From: an uncultured Streptococcus sp.
Lineage (GTDB): Bacteria > Bacillota > Bacilli > Lactobacillales > Streptococcaceae
Assembly (NCBI GenBank): GCA_934216185.1
Contig: CAKQBM010000057.1
Location: 1-11,162 of the forward strand
Reading direction: 5' to 3'
Length of the DNA: 11,162 nt
Position numbers and translations under genes: made by a program. The notes under the pieces are model-generated. The model did not search any database. It was given only the letters and a program-made list of their open reading frames with translations, and was not told where the DNA came from. Of this stretch, positions 1 through 9,467 are shown in pieces. Positions within the stretch are counted from its first letter, which is position 1. The number at the start of each line of letters is the position of its first letter.

Positions 1-1590
<1,590 letters not shown>

Positions 1591-3282
1591 TTAATCGAAT
1601 TGAGCTTGTACAAATGCAAGAGCACCTTTTCCATCACGGGTTAATTTGATGTATTGAGCGCCTTCTGTCTTGGCAAGTTTAATACCAAGTTTATCTGTTT
1701 CTGCTTTCATATCTTCAAAGTTTGAGGCAACTTGAGGGGCAAGGATAACTAAATCAAACTCTGGCAACATTTCACGGTGAGCTCCATAGCCACCTGCTGC
1801 TGCTTTCACAGGAACATTGTACTCTGCAGCTGCCTTGTTCAAAGCATTTGCAAGAAGTCCACTTGTCCCTCCACCGGCACAAAGAACGAGGACATTTGTT
1901 TCTTTAGTAATTGTATTTTGAGCTGCTTCTACACCTGCTTTTTCAAGAATAGCATCTGCTTTCGCAGTGTTGAAGTTTGCAGCAACTTTTTCTTTCAATT
2001 CATCATTAGATTTACCTGAACGTTCTTCTTCAAGAATTTGTTCATCATAAACTTTAAGGAATGGGTAGTAAATAACTACGTCCACTACGATAAGTAACGC
2101 AGCAAGGATGAATGATAGAACTTGGAAGTTAGTACCAAGAACTAGACCTAGTGGAGCTGGAGTTGTCCATGGTAGATTAGCAGTAAATGAGTTCATTCCA
2201 AGTGTTTCAATAAAGAATTTGAAAATCCATACGTTTGCGATTGGAGCAAAGATAAATGGAATGAAGAAGATTGGATTCAATACAAGTGGTGCACCAAACA
2301 AGATTGGTTCGTTTACACCAAAGAAAGTTGGAACTACTGAAGCACGACCGATTGCACGGTTACGTTTTGATTTTGTTAACCACATGAACATGAATGGAAC
2401 AACCAGTGTCGCACCAGTACCACCCATGGTAACGATAAACATTTGTGTACCTGAAGTAAGGATCTTATCAGCGTGCATTCCTTGTTGAATCAAGTTTAAG
2501 TTTACTTCAGCATTTGCATAAGTAATAGCTGCGATAGCTGGTTCAACGATTGAAGGACCATGAATCCCTACGAACCAGAAGAAGGCAAAGGCACCAAAGA
2601 TGATTGTAATTCCAAGGTAACCATCAGCAGCAGAGAATAGAGGAGCAAAGAACTTACCAATTGATTCCGCAACACTCGCACCAACAAAATGACGTGCAAG
2701 CAAGTCAAGAGCATAAAGAGAAACAACTGAAAGCGTGAAAGGAATAACGTCTTTAAAGACTTGTGAAATATTTGGTGGAACTTCGTCAGGCATACGAATT
2801 GTTACATTATTTTTCACACAAACTTTATAGATGCTTACTGTTACAAATGCAGCTAGAAAGGCTGAAAGCAAACCTTTTGTTCCTAGGAAACCGGTAGCAA
2901 GACCGTTTTCAATAGGGTCAGCTGCCAACATCAACAATCCAACAATGGCTGCCAAAAGTGTTGACATATAGTTGATTTGATTGGTTTTCTCCATACTACG
3001 GTTGACTGAGTCAGTCAATGACTTAGCTGTTGTACCAGCTACCAAGAGAGCCAAAATTCCCATTGAATAGCTGTATGGTTTCATCAGAAAGGCTACAACT
3101 TCATCAGACCATTTAAATCCCCATGAGTTTGGTACAAAGGCAATCAAGATAAAGATACTTGAGAAGAGAATAACAGGCATACCTGCAATGAAACCATCAC
3201 GAATAGCACGAAGGTAGATATTACGCGACAGTTTCTCAAAGAAAGGCTTTCCTTTCTCGATAAATGCAATTAGTTTATTCAT
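1591..3282 (-). CDS. lacE: Lactose-specific PTS EIICB component, copy 1
   Basis: Membrane permease that imports lactose and phosphorylates it to lactose-6-phosphate, taking phosphate from LacF. At 563 aa it has the usual length. Residues about 1-430 form the multi-spanning EIIC domain of the lactose/cellobiose family, with GIHGPS at 239-244 (His241) and [10 protein letters not shown] from 323 (Asn324-Glu325-Pro326, the substrate-site region). A charged linker follows, and residues about 462-563 form EIIB, with the phosphorylated Cys468 in [12 protein letters not shown]. The start ATG overlaps the lacF stop (TAATG), so translation is probably coupled. It shares colinear residue numbering with the second copy (4690-6345) through about residue 410. 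The codons are less AT-rich than those of that copy, consistent with a highly expressed gene. Confidence 0.96.
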   Translation of the reverse strand: MNKLIAFIEKGKPFFEKLSRNIYLRAIRDGFIAGMPVILFSSIFILIAFVPNSWGFKWSDEVVAFLMKPYSYSMGILALLVAGTTAKSLTDSVNRSMEKTNQINYMSTLLAAIVGLLMLAADPIENGLATGFLGTKGLLSAFLAAFVTVSIYKVCVKNNVTIRMPDEVPPNISQVFKDVIPFTLSVVSLYALDLLARHFVGASVAESIGKFFAPLFSAADGYLGITIIFGAFAFFWFVGIHGPSIVEPAIAAITYANAEVNLNLIQQGMHADKILTSGTQMFIVTMGGTGATLVVPFMFMWLTKSKRNRAIGRASVVPTFFGVNEPILFGAPLVLNPIFFIPFIFAPIANVWIFKFFIETLGMNSFTANLPWTTPAPLGLVLGTNFQVLSFILAALLIVVDVVIYYPFLKVYDEQILEEERSGKSNDELKEKVAANFNTAKADAILEKAGVEAAQNTITKETNVLVLCAGGGTSGLLANALNKAAAEYNVPVKAAAGGYGAHREMLPEFDLVILAPQVASNFEDMKAETDKLGIKLAKTEGAQYIKLTRDGKGALAFVQAQFD

Positions 3283-3599
3283 TATTTAACTCCTCTCTTG
3301 TAGAGTTCAATTAAATGATGCATCAAATCTTTTAACAAAATAGTTGTCATCAAGTGATCTTGGCCATGCATCATGGTTACACTATAAGCCAAATCTTCAC
3401 CAGCTGCTTCCTTGGTCAATAGACTTGTTTGGGCATGATGAGCTTCAGCAATGCAAGAACCTGCTTCCTCAACTAAGCTATCCGCTTTTGCAAAATCACC
3501 AGCTTCAGCAGCTTTTAAAGCTTCCAATAGTTTTGAACGAGCGTCGCCCGCATAAGCTACGATTTCAAAACCTAACAATGTTACTTCTTCTCTATTCAT
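3282..3599 (-). CDS. lacF: Lactose-specific PTS EIIA component
   Basis: Small cytoplasmic phosphocarrier that passes phosphate from HPr to the EIIB domain of LacE; the family forms a trimer of three-helix bundles. The 105-aa length is standard. The phosphorylated histidine is His78 in [13 protein letters not shown], with Asp81 and His82 beside it, matching the numbering known for LacF. A strong AAGGAGG site lies eight bases before ATG. It follows lacT by 35 bases and overlaps lacE1 by one base. It is the only EIIA in the window, so it must either serve both EIICB copies or leave the second copy dependent on an EIIA encoded elsewhere. Confidence 0.97.
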   Translation of the reverse strand: MNREEVTLLGFEIVAYAGDARSKLLEALKAAEAGDFAKADSLVEEAGSCIAEAHHAQTSLLTKEAAGEDLAYSVTMMHGQDHLMTTILLKDLMHHLIELYKRGVK

Positions 3600-3634
3600 A
3601 ATAGAGACCTCCTTATATGTTATAATTTATTATT

Positions 3635-4468
3635 TTAAAGCAATCTTTGGATATGTAAGACTATATAAACACGTTCACTTCTATGAAGTTCAACACCAGT
3701 TTCACTAGCAATTATCCGATAAATTTTATCGCCTATTTCATAGGCCAAGGGATAAACCATCTCAATATATCCTTCCATATCCAACAGGGAAGTATTGTCA
3801 CTTCTAGATCGGTCAAGGTATTCTAGAAAGTAATTTAGATGAACCATAAAGCGATCAAATAAAGGAGCATTTTCCTTTCTTCTTACAATATTATGGTTTG
3901 CAAGTTCGCGCTTGATATGCTCAATAATTTGCTTTGATTGATCAATCTGTAAATTTATACCTTGATTGTCTCCACCTTTTGCATTGATAAAATGTAACGC
4001 AATTCTTTCCGTCTCATTATCTGGAAAACTATCCAACAACTTTTTCTTAAACATATCAAGTGCATATTCTGCCATTTCAAATTCTAGTGGATAATCAACA
4101 GAAATATCTGGAAGTTTACCATCTTCGTAAATTCCCTTATGAATAGCTTGATAAGCACTGTAAATATGGTCTGTCAAAGTTACATATAGATACTCTTGAA
4201 AAGGATAATGATATTTAGATATTAGAGAATTAATAACATCATAAGTTACCGTAATAAAATCAAGAGGGACATCCTGTAATAAAGTTAGAAAATTATTCTT
4301 AGATTCTTCTGTATTCAATCTAAAAACCTTTTCAATTTTACTTGGAACAATGATATCACCCTTTTTCTTCTGAAAAGCGATACCATTTCCTGTTATCATT
4401 ACTTCCTCATGATTTTCATTTTTCGCTAAAGCAACATTATTATTGATAACATTAACAACACGAAACAT
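3635..4468 (-). CDS. lacT: BglG-family transcriptional antiterminator of the lac operon
   Basis: RNA-binding regulator that, when active, binds a leader RNA (RAT) and prevents formation of an overlapping terminator. At 277 aa it has the family's full length. Residues 1-56 are the CAT RNA-binding domain (MFRVVNVINNNVALA, then GNGIAFQKKKGD). Two PTS regulation domains follow at about 65-170 and 172-277. The four regulatory histidines are visible: His101 (TDHIYS) and His159 (ALHF) in PRD1, His210 (FMVHL) and His272 (LHIQR) in PRD2; phosphorylation by the PTS controls activity in this family. An AAGGAG site lies six bases before the start. It is first in the lacT-lacF-lacE1-lacG1 unit, downstream of a RAT/terminator leader, so it probably controls its own synthesis, and a second RAT lies before lacG2. 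Confidence 0.95.
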   Translation of the reverse strand: MFRVVNVINNNVALAKNENHEEVMITGNGIAFQKKKGDIIVPSKIEKVFRLNTEESKNNFLTLLQDVPLDFITVTYDVINSLISKYHYPFQEYLYVTLTDHIYSAYQAIHKGIYEDGKLPDISVDYPLEFEMAEYALDMFKKKLLDSFPDNETERIALHFINAKGGDNQGINLQIDQSKQIIEHIKRELANHNIVRRKENAPLFDRFMVHLNYFLEYLDRSRSDNTSLLDMEGYIEMVYPLAYEIGDKIYRIIASETGVELHRSERVYIVLHIQRLL

Positions 4469-4510
4469 CTACTTCTCCTTTCCTATAAAATTTAAATTGA
4501 ACTGAATGAA

Positions 4511-4575
4511 ACAAAAGAGACCACAAATGGGCATAACTCACCAGAGTGAACGTTACTTTCCTCATTTGTAGTCTC
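4511..4575 (-). terminator. LacT-controlled leader terminator upstream of lacT
   Basis: On the minus strand GAGACTACAAATG (4575-4563) pairs with CATTTGTGGTCTC (4529-4517), 13 bp with one G-U pair. The loop is large and partly self-complementary, and a TTTTGTTT tail follows. The upstream arm overlaps the end of the RAT at 4570-4600, so the two structures exclude each other, as in BglG-type antitermination. It would also stop transcripts arriving from lacG2-lacE2, because no other terminator lies after lacE2. Confidence 0.85.
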
Positions 4576-4600
4576 GCCTAATATTACTCAGTAACGATCC
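4570..4600 (-). promoter_or_regulatory. RAT (ribonucleic antiterminator) site in lacT leader
   Basis: The minus strand reads GGATCGTTACTG, a short variable stretch, then AGGCGAGACT. This matches the BglG/LicT-family RAT pattern (GGATTGTTACTG...AGGCAAAACC), from memory of the family. It lies just 3' of the promoter and overlaps the 5' arm of the following terminator. LacT is the obvious ligand. Confidence 0.85.
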
Positions 4601-4613
4601 ACTCTATTCAATC

Positions 4614-4633
4614 TTTGATAGTATTATATCAAA
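4614..4633. promoter_or_regulatory. 20-base palindrome over the lacT -10 (operator candidate)
   Basis: A perfect 7-bp inverted repeat, TTTGATATAATACTATCAAA on the minus strand, spans the -10 hexamer of the lacT promoter. A close relative of its core (GATATAA..CTATC) lies just past the lacA -10. It may be an operator for a repressor such as LacR, whose gene is not in the window. The protein is inferred, the symmetry is seen. Confidence 0.5.
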
Positions 4634-4651
4634 AATAAGAACTATTGTAAA
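4623..4651 (-). promoter_or_regulatory. Sigma-A promoter of lacT-lacF-lacE1-lacG1
   Basis: TTTACA (4651-4646), a 17-base spacer, and TATAAT (4628-4623) preceded by TGA, giving an extended -10. It starts about 39 bases after the lacE2 stop, and the expected transcript begins just before the RAT. Confidence 0.88.
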
Positions 4652-4659
4652 CCCTTACT
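4645..4659. promoter_or_regulatory. Possible CcpA site (cre) over the lacT -35
   Basis: TTGTAAACCCTTACT fits the cre pattern WTGNAANCGNWNNCW except for C in place of the central G. It covers the -35 of the lacT promoter, a position where CcpA binding would repress in glucose. A single imperfect match, so tentative. Confidence 0.4.
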
Positions 4660-4689
4660 CAAATTTTTTTTGTTCATTTCAAACATTTT

Positions 4690-6345
4690 TTAGTTTAGTT
4701 TTTCCAACACGAATTGAACAGCCTTTTCTGGATTTCTTGTAAGATTTATGTATTCTGCTCCCTCTGTCGCAATTAATTTAATACCTAATTTTTCTGTATC
4801 TTTTTTGATATCATTATAATAGGTTTTTACTTGTGGTGCCAAAATTACCATGTCATAGTATTTCATAATTTCATAATGTGAGCCATAAGCTCCGGCTGAT
4901 GAGCTTAATGGTAAATTTAAACTGCTTGCACCTTCCGTAAGTGCATTAGCTAACATTGCACTAGTTCCAGCGCCAGCACACAATACTAAGATTTTAATCT
5001 CTTTTTCAAGTTTCACAGTTTCACTTTCATCTACTTTAGTAGAATTGTTAGTTTCAGATTTATCTACTGTATTAGCATTTTTTGTTTCTTCACTAAGCAA
5101 CACTTTATCATACGCTTTACAAAATGGATAATAAATTATAAAATCAACAACTAATAATAACACTGTGAAGACAAAGCTAATGGGTTGAAAATGTGTACTC
5201 ATTAGATTTCCAATTGGCCCTGGCGTAGCCCATGGTAAGACATGCATATATCCATTCATTCCTAATACACTAATAAAAAACTTACCTAAAATTACATTTA
5301 CAATTGGTGCTAAACAGAACGGTACCAGAAAATATGGATTTAGAACAATTGGTGCAGCAAACAGAAGAGGTTCATTTACTGCAAACATTACTGGTACAAT
5401 TGATGCCTTTCCTACAGCTTTTAACTGTTTAGATTTCATAAAAAGAATAAATATAATTGGAACGATAAAAGTTGCACCTGTACCTCCCAATTCTCCCACG
5501 AAATTACCAAAATTTTCGGTCAGAGCATGAAACGGATGTTGACCATTTCTAAATAGTTCTAAATTGGCTTCTGTATTGCCATATAAAGCTGCAGCTAATC
5601 CTGGTTTAACTACGGATGGACCATGAACACCAACAAACCAAAAGAATGGTACTAAAAACCAGATAATTGATAATCCAAGATAAGTTTCAGCACCTTGAAA
5701 AACAGGCGATAAAATTTTTGAAAAAACTTCTGCAAATGGCACATTCAAGTAATATCTGGTTGCAATATCTATTATCGCTGCAAAAAATACTGAAAAAGAA
5801 AACGGGAAAACATCGCGAAAATTCTGTGAGATACTACCAGGAACTTCCTTAGGCATTTTAATTGTAATATCTTTTATTACACAAAATTTATAAACATTTA
5901 CTGTTATAAACGCTGCGACAAATGAAGAAAGAATACCTTTAGTTCCAAAGAAATCCCCTTGAAATGCTCCATCCATTTTAGTCACAGCTAATAATAGAAA
6001 ACTGACTATAGAAGCTAGCATAACTGATACTTCATTTATAACTTTTCCAGAAGGCATTTTTCTATTCATACTTCCAGCTAAACATCTAGCTGTTGTACCA
6101 GCTACCAATAAACCTACTATCCCCATTGAATAATCATATATTTTCCATAACCATGTCTCAAAACTTTCTGGCAACTTGATACCAACTAAAGGAGGTATTG
6201 CTGCACATAAGATGAAAAGGCTAGAAAATAATATTACTGGCATAGCTGTTAGAAAACCATCTTTTATAGCAGTCAAGTATATATTTGCAGAAATACGCTG
6301 AAATAATTCTTGATGTTTTTCAATTTGTTTAATAATTCCATTCAT
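4690..6345 (-). CDS. lacE: Lactose-family PTS EIICB component, copy 2
   Basis: Paralogue of the EIICB at 1591-3282. It is expected to import and phosphorylate lactose or a related galactoside at the membrane. It has 551 aa. The EIIC domain (about 1-410) aligns without gaps to copy 1, including GVHGPS (His241) and VNEPLLFAAP (Asn324-Glu325-Pro326). EIIB is about 448-551, with catalytic Cys456 in ILVLCAGAGTSA. The linker is shorter than in copy 1 and contains a repeated VDKSET/VDESET motif. The start follows lacG2 by 13 bases with an AGAGGAGG site. No EIIA gene is adjacent. The codons are visibly more AT-rich than those of lacE1, suggesting separate history or weaker expression selection. Many EIIC substitutions relative to copy 1 leave exact sugar specificity open (lactose, galactose or another beta-galactoside). 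Confidence 0.92.
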   Translation of the reverse strand: MNGIIKQIEKHQELFQRISANIYLTAIKDGFLTAMPVILFSSLFILCAAIPPLVGIKLPESFETWLWKIYDYSMGIVGLLVAGTTARCLAGSMNRKMPSGKVINEVSVMLASIVSFLLLAVTKMDGAFQGDFFGTKGILSSFVAAFITVNVYKFCVIKDITIKMPKEVPGSISQNFRDVFPFSFSVFFAAIIDIATRYYLNVPFAEVFSKILSPVFQGAETYLGLSIIWFLVPFFWFVGVHGPSVVKPGLAAALYGNTEANLELFRNGQHPFHALTENFGNFVGELGGTGATFIVPIIFILFMKSKQLKAVGKASIVPVMFAVNEPLLFAAPIVLNPYFLVPFCLAPIVNVILGKFFISVLGMNGYMHVLPWATPGPIGNLMSTHFQPISFVFTVLLLVVDFIIYYPFCKAYDKVLLSEETKNANTVDKSETNNSTKVDESETVKLEKEIKILVLCAGAGTSAMLANALTEGASSLNLPLSSSAGAYGSHYEIMKYYDMVILAPQVKTYYNDIKKDTEKLGIKLIATEGAEYINLTRNPEKAVQFVLEKLN

Positions 6346-6358
6346 TTTATTTCCTCCT

Positions 6359-7759
6359 CTAAATTATAGTTTTAGTTTGACTAACTAACTTATACCAATA
6401 AGCTGATTCTTTAGGGTATCGTTTCTGAGTTTCAAAGTCGACGTAGAACAACCCATATCTTTTATCATAGCCGTTAACCCAAGAAAATACATCCATTAAA
6501 GACCAAATAAAATATCCTTTAACATTGACACCATCGTCAATTGCTCTTGAAATTGATTCAAAGTTTCCTCGAAGATAGTCAATTCTAGGTTCATCTAATA
6601 TAATTCCATCAGTGAATTCATCTTTAAAACCAAGGCCATTCTCAGTAATATAGATTTCCTTATAGTTTGGATACTCTTCTTTTATAAACGTCAACAAATC
6701 ATATAAACCTTCCGGATAAATAATCCAATCCCAATCTGTCTTAGGAAGGTCTTCTCTTGGTACTCTTTCTCCAACTCCTTTAATCCGATAAACTTGAGTT
6801 CCTTTTTCACCTGTCGTATTATAAAATAAAGTACTCTCTTCCTCGTAGGCTTTTACCCAATGACTGACATAGTTATTAATACCTAAGAAATCATTTCTTT
6901 CTGAAGCTTTTCTCATCTCTATAAAATCATTGCTATCAATTGAAACAGACATATTATTTTTATAGAGTATTTCCTGAACAAGATTCCAAGTTGAAGAACT
7001 ATACTCCCCTAAATATGTTGCATCTAATAGAAAACGGACTGATAAAGCTTCATCAACCTTTGCAGCATGAATGTCTTCTGGTTTATCACTATATGGATAC
7101 TTTGGTTCCAAAGAATGTACAACACCTATTTTACCTCTATAATTACCTTCTTTAAAAATATTAACTACCCTTGCATGAGCATACATCATGTTGTGAAGAC
7201 ACGTAATTACCTTTTCAAAATCAAATTTTATTTCTGGAGGAAAAACTCCCGTCAAATATTGATTAGTTGCAAGTGGATAAATCTCATTGAAAGTGCTCCA
7301 ATATTCAATTTCTTTAAATTCTTCAAAGCAGAATTTAGCAAAATTTACAAAATGTTCAATATTTTCCCTATTTAGAAAATCTCCTTTTTCAAATAAATTT
7401 TTTGGTGTATCAAAATGATGAATCGTTACAAATGGTATAATACCATTACTTATACATTCCGAGAAAACGGAATGATAAAAATCTACTCCAAGCTGGTTTA
7501 CTTCCCCAAAACCATCTGGAAAAATTCTACTCCATGCAATAGACAACCTAATACTATCTATATTAAATTTTTTACATAATTCAATATCAACCGGATATTG
7601 ATGATAAAAATCACTAGCTGGTTCTGCTGTATAGCGTCCTTTTTCAATTAAAAAACTATCCCATGCTACTGGTCCCTTCCCATCAATTTGAGTTGCACCT
7701 TCAGCTTGATATGCAGCAGTAGCTCCACCCATGATAAAATCTTTTGGTAATGTCCTCAT
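6359..7759 (-). CDS. lacG: 6-phospho-beta-galactosidase, copy 2
   Basis: GH1 cytoplasmic hydrolase for lactose-6-phosphate or a related phospho-galactoside. It has 466 aa with this start, close to the family length. Acid/base Glu159 lies in STFNEI, nucleophile Glu373 in YITENGLG, and the phosphate-binding Ser426/Lys433/Tyr435 in FSWVNGYDKRYG. MRTLPKDFIMGG aligns with the N terminus of copy 1, and AAGGAG lies five bases upstream. An in-frame ATG ten codons earlier (7789) would add residues not found in copy 1 and is less likely. It is first in a lacG2-lacE2 pair behind its own consensus promoter and RAT/terminator leader. The order is reversed relative to lacE1-lacG1. Codons are AT-rich compared with copy 1. 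Confidence 0.94.
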   Translation of the reverse strand: MRTLPKDFIMGGATAAYQAEGATQIDGKGPVAWDSFLIEKGRYTAEPASDFYHQYPVDIELCKKFNIDSIRLSIAWSRIFPDGFGEVNQLGVDFYHSVFSECISNGIIPFVTIHHFDTPKNLFEKGDFLNRENIEHFVNFAKFCFEEFKEIEYWSTFNEIYPLATNQYLTGVFPPEIKFDFEKVITCLHNMMYAHARVVNIFKEGNYRGKIGVVHSLEPKYPYSDKPEDIHAAKVDEALSVRFLLDATYLGEYSSSTWNLVQEILYKNNMSVSIDSNDFIEMRKASERNDFLGINNYVSHWVKAYEEESTLFYNTTGEKGTQVYRIKGVGERVPREDLPKTDWDWIIYPEGLYDLLTFIKEEYPNYKEIYITENGLGFKDEFTDGIILDEPRIDYLRGNFESISRAIDDGVNVKGYFIWSLMDVFSWVNGYDKRYGLFYVDFETQKRYPKESAYWYKLVSQTKTII

Positions 7760-7764
7760 TTGTT

Positions 7765-7770
7765 CTCCTT
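7765..7770 (-). promoter_or_regulatory. Ribosome binding site deciding the lacG2 start
   Basis: AAGGAG five bases before ATG 7759. A second strong AAAGGAGG (7805-7812 region) lies 16 bases before the alternative ATG at 7789, too far for normal use. This, with alignment to copy 1, favours 7759. Confidence 0.75.
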
Positions 7771-7818
7771 TTCTTTTTTCTAATAACATTGTAGATCTTG
7801 TTTTTCCTCCTTTCTAAA

Positions 7819-7865
7819 CAAAAAACCGCAAATAGTCTAGCAAAAGCTAAGATTATTTGCGGTTT
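7819..7865 (-). terminator. LacT-controlled leader terminator upstream of lacG2
   Basis: The minus strand has AAACCGCAAATA (7865-7854) pairing with TATTTGCGGTTT (7834-7823), 12 bp perfect. An inner TAGC/GCTA stem closes a four-base loop, and a T run follows. Its 5' arm shares bases with the RAT at 7861-7884, giving mutually exclusive structures. Confidence 0.9.
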
Positions 7866-7884
7866 CGCCTTTAAGTTACGATCC
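7861..7884 (-). promoter_or_regulatory. RAT site in lacG2 leader
   Basis: The minus strand GGATCGTAACTT followed by AAAGGCGAAACC is close to the lacT-leader RAT (shared AGTGGATCGT-ACT and AGGCGA-AC) but with a shorter middle. LacT, the only antiterminator here, is the expected ligand. Confidence 0.82.
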
Positions 7885-7912
7885 ACTATTATTAGTTTAT
7901 TGTTATAACTAT

Positions 7913-7941
7913 ATTATATCGTTATTTATTCTGTTTGTCAA
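7913..7941 (-). promoter_or_regulatory. Sigma-A promoter of lacG2-lacE2
   Basis: TTGACA (7941-7936), 17-base spacer, TATAAT (7918-7913): a full consensus match. It lies directly against the broken end of the methyltransferase-like pseudogene. GATATAATATAG around the -10 resembles the lacT palindrome core but is not a good palindrome itself. Confidence 0.9.
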
Positions 7942-7946
7942 TAGAA

Positions 7947-8355
7947 AATTGAATATTTTGTGTGATAAAAACTGAAGGAAATAATAGCTAATAATTAAAT
8001 CGCTGGGTTCTAACCTGGCTTCCTCCACGGAGCTTGTTATGAATTTAAGCTCAGGAAATTTCGATTGTGCCACCTGATTCATTTCTGGAATCTCTTCTAT
8101 CCCAATAAAACGAACTTCTTTTTTAGACTTGTGACGCTGGTATAATTTACCAATCAGATTACCCGTTGCAGAGACTAGCTCATAACATAAGGAATGGTCA
8201 CGAATAAAAAAATCGCTTAGATGACAAACAAGGTCATGTCCTTCATCATATAAAGGAATGGATTATCTAACATGCTCATCAAAATGTTGAGCTACACCAT
8301 TACCAAAACTCCATTGTGTTCCATTTTGAATAACAATATCATTTCCAACTTCCAT
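7947..8355 (-). pseudogene. Class I SAM-dependent methyltransferase-like remnant
   Basis: ATG 8355 lies three bases after the EamA stop with GAGGAG upstream, so this was a coupled second gene. The frame runs 30 codons, ending GVAQHFDEHVR, then meets TAA at 8265-8263. It continues in the same frame without further stops to about 7947. The downstream part reads like a Rossmann methyltransferase of the CmoA/TehB kind: SIPLYDEGHDLV, then YELVSATGNLIGKLY (motif I region), FIGIEEIPEMNQVAQ (acidic strand end) and ISYYFLQFLS. The C-terminal portion (alpha-helical and later beta strands) is missing, the homology ending right at the lacG2 promoter. So it has both a nonsense mutation and a 3' truncation. 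The family call is from motif resemblance only. An intact short product is unlikely. Confidence 0.7.
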
Positions 8356-8358
8356 AGA

Positions 8359-9273
8359 CTACTCCTCTTCTCCCTTGACTTTCCAGTTTACCAATACCAA
8401 TGCTAATACAACCATCGAACCCCCAAGAACCAAATTCAATGTAAACGGCTCATGTAAGCCCATAATAGAAAAGATAGTTGAAAATACTGGAACTAAAAAC
8501 AAGAAACTGCTAGCTACTGTTGCTCCCCTTTGTCCTAGACTATAAAACCACAGTCCAAACGAACCAACAGACGCGGGAATAATTAACCATATAAACCAAA
8601 CCCAGCCCCAAAATCCTAAATTTAGAAAGTTATAACTTTCATGCACAGGTATTGAGAATAAGTAAAGGAATACCCCACCTAATAACAATTGCCAAGCTGT
8701 AAATATCCACGGACCATTATCAAAAGGAATCTTCTTAGTGACAACTGTATTGATAGACCAACAAAATGAACCAAGTAAAGCAAACAAAGCACCTAAACTA
8801 AACGCAGATACATCTAATCCAATACAAGTAACAACTCCAGCCACACCTAATACTAAGGCACTTATCTTCTGAATAGTCAATGTATCCTTTAACAAAAAAT
8901 GCGCTAAGAAAGCTAACCAAAGAGGATTCGTAAATAAGATAATGGAAGACATCGATGATGACACATCATGAGCTAGGGCAAGATTAAGAAATCCCATGGT
9001 TCCAGCTGTCTGTAAGAGTCCGATAGTAATAACCAGTATAAACCCCTTTATCTTGCTACCTTGACTTTTAGGGATGATAGTCCCTCCCTTGCCAAATAAA
9101 AACGATAATACCAACATCACTAACCCAGCAATAATAAATCGAACACCCCCAAGTAATAATGGAGGAGTCTTTTCAACTACTATGAGGTACTTCCCCGTTG
9201 GAAAAGACGACCCCATAAAAAGTGTGGTAAGTAATATAGAAATGAAAAAAATAAAATTTGAACCTCGTTTCAT
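8359..9273 (-). CDS. EamA/DMT-family membrane transporter
   Basis: Integral membrane protein of the drug/metabolite transporter superfamily, 304 aa, the usual length. It has about ten hydrophobic segments forming two EamA repeats: the first around residues 8-152, with SSFPTGKYL and GGVRFIIAGL near the start; the second around 157-298, with GSFCWSINTVVTKK and TAWQLLLGG. The motif LVPVFSTIFS near the end is typical of the family. Substrate cannot be told from sequence; members export metabolites or amino acids. The start has GAAGGG upstream and a TTGACA/TAGAAT promoter. It is divergent from an Rrf2 regulator, a common layout for a regulator and its target, and was followed by a now broken methyltransferase-like gene. 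No link to lactose use is evident. Confidence 0.9.
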   Translation of the reverse strand: MKRGSNFIFFISILLTTLFMGSSFPTGKYLIVVEKTPPLLLGGVRFIIAGLVMLVLSFLFGKGGTIIPKSQGSKIKGFILVITIGLLQTAGTMGFLNLALAHDVSSSMSSIILFTNPLWLAFLAHFLLKDTLTIQKISALVLGVAGVVTCIGLDVSAFSLGALFALLGSFCWSINTVVTKKIPFDNGPWIFTAWQLLLGGVFLYLFSIPVHESYNFLNLGFWGWVWFIWLIIPASVGSFGLWFYSLGQRGATVASSFLFLVPVFSTIFSIMGLHEPFTLNLVLGGSMVVLALVLVNWKVKGEEE

Positions 9274-9319
9274 TTTTTACCCTTCTTTCAAAAGATATTG
9301 ATGATATTTTTTGTCTTTT

Positions 9320-9347
9320 ATTCTACTCTTTTAAAAATGAATGTCAA
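9320..9347 (-). promoter_or_regulatory. Promoter of the EamA transporter gene
   Basis: TTGACA (9347-9342), 16-base spacer, TAGAAT (9325-9320), with the start codon about 47 bases downstream. It faces away from the Rrf2 promoter; the two -35 boxes are 47 bases apart. Confidence 0.75.
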
Positions 9348-9394
9348 GAGATTTATCAAAAAATTCCAAGATTATTTTTTTAAACTCCTATGTA

Positions 9395-9423
9395 TTGAGA
9401 AAAAAACAAAAAAAGACTATACT
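9395..9423 (+). promoter_or_regulatory. Promoter of the Rrf2-family regulator gene
   Basis: TTGAGA, a 17-base A-rich spacer, then TATACT. The transcript would start near 9430, which makes a TTG start at 9429 impossible and supports ATG 9468. Confidence 0.78.
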
Positions 9424-9467
9424 GGTAATTGTGGATAATGATTATCTTTTTATATGGAGGTACAAAC

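Noticed and set aside
7760..7789. Ten-codon longer start for lacG2
   Set aside because: The extension is absent from copy 1 and has poor ribosome binding site spacing, while ATG 7759 has AAGGAG at the right distance.
9429..9467. TTG start extending the Rrf2 regulator by 13 residues
   Set aside because: It would sit at the predicted transcription start with no leader; ATG 9468 has a strong TGGAGG and begins the conserved domain.
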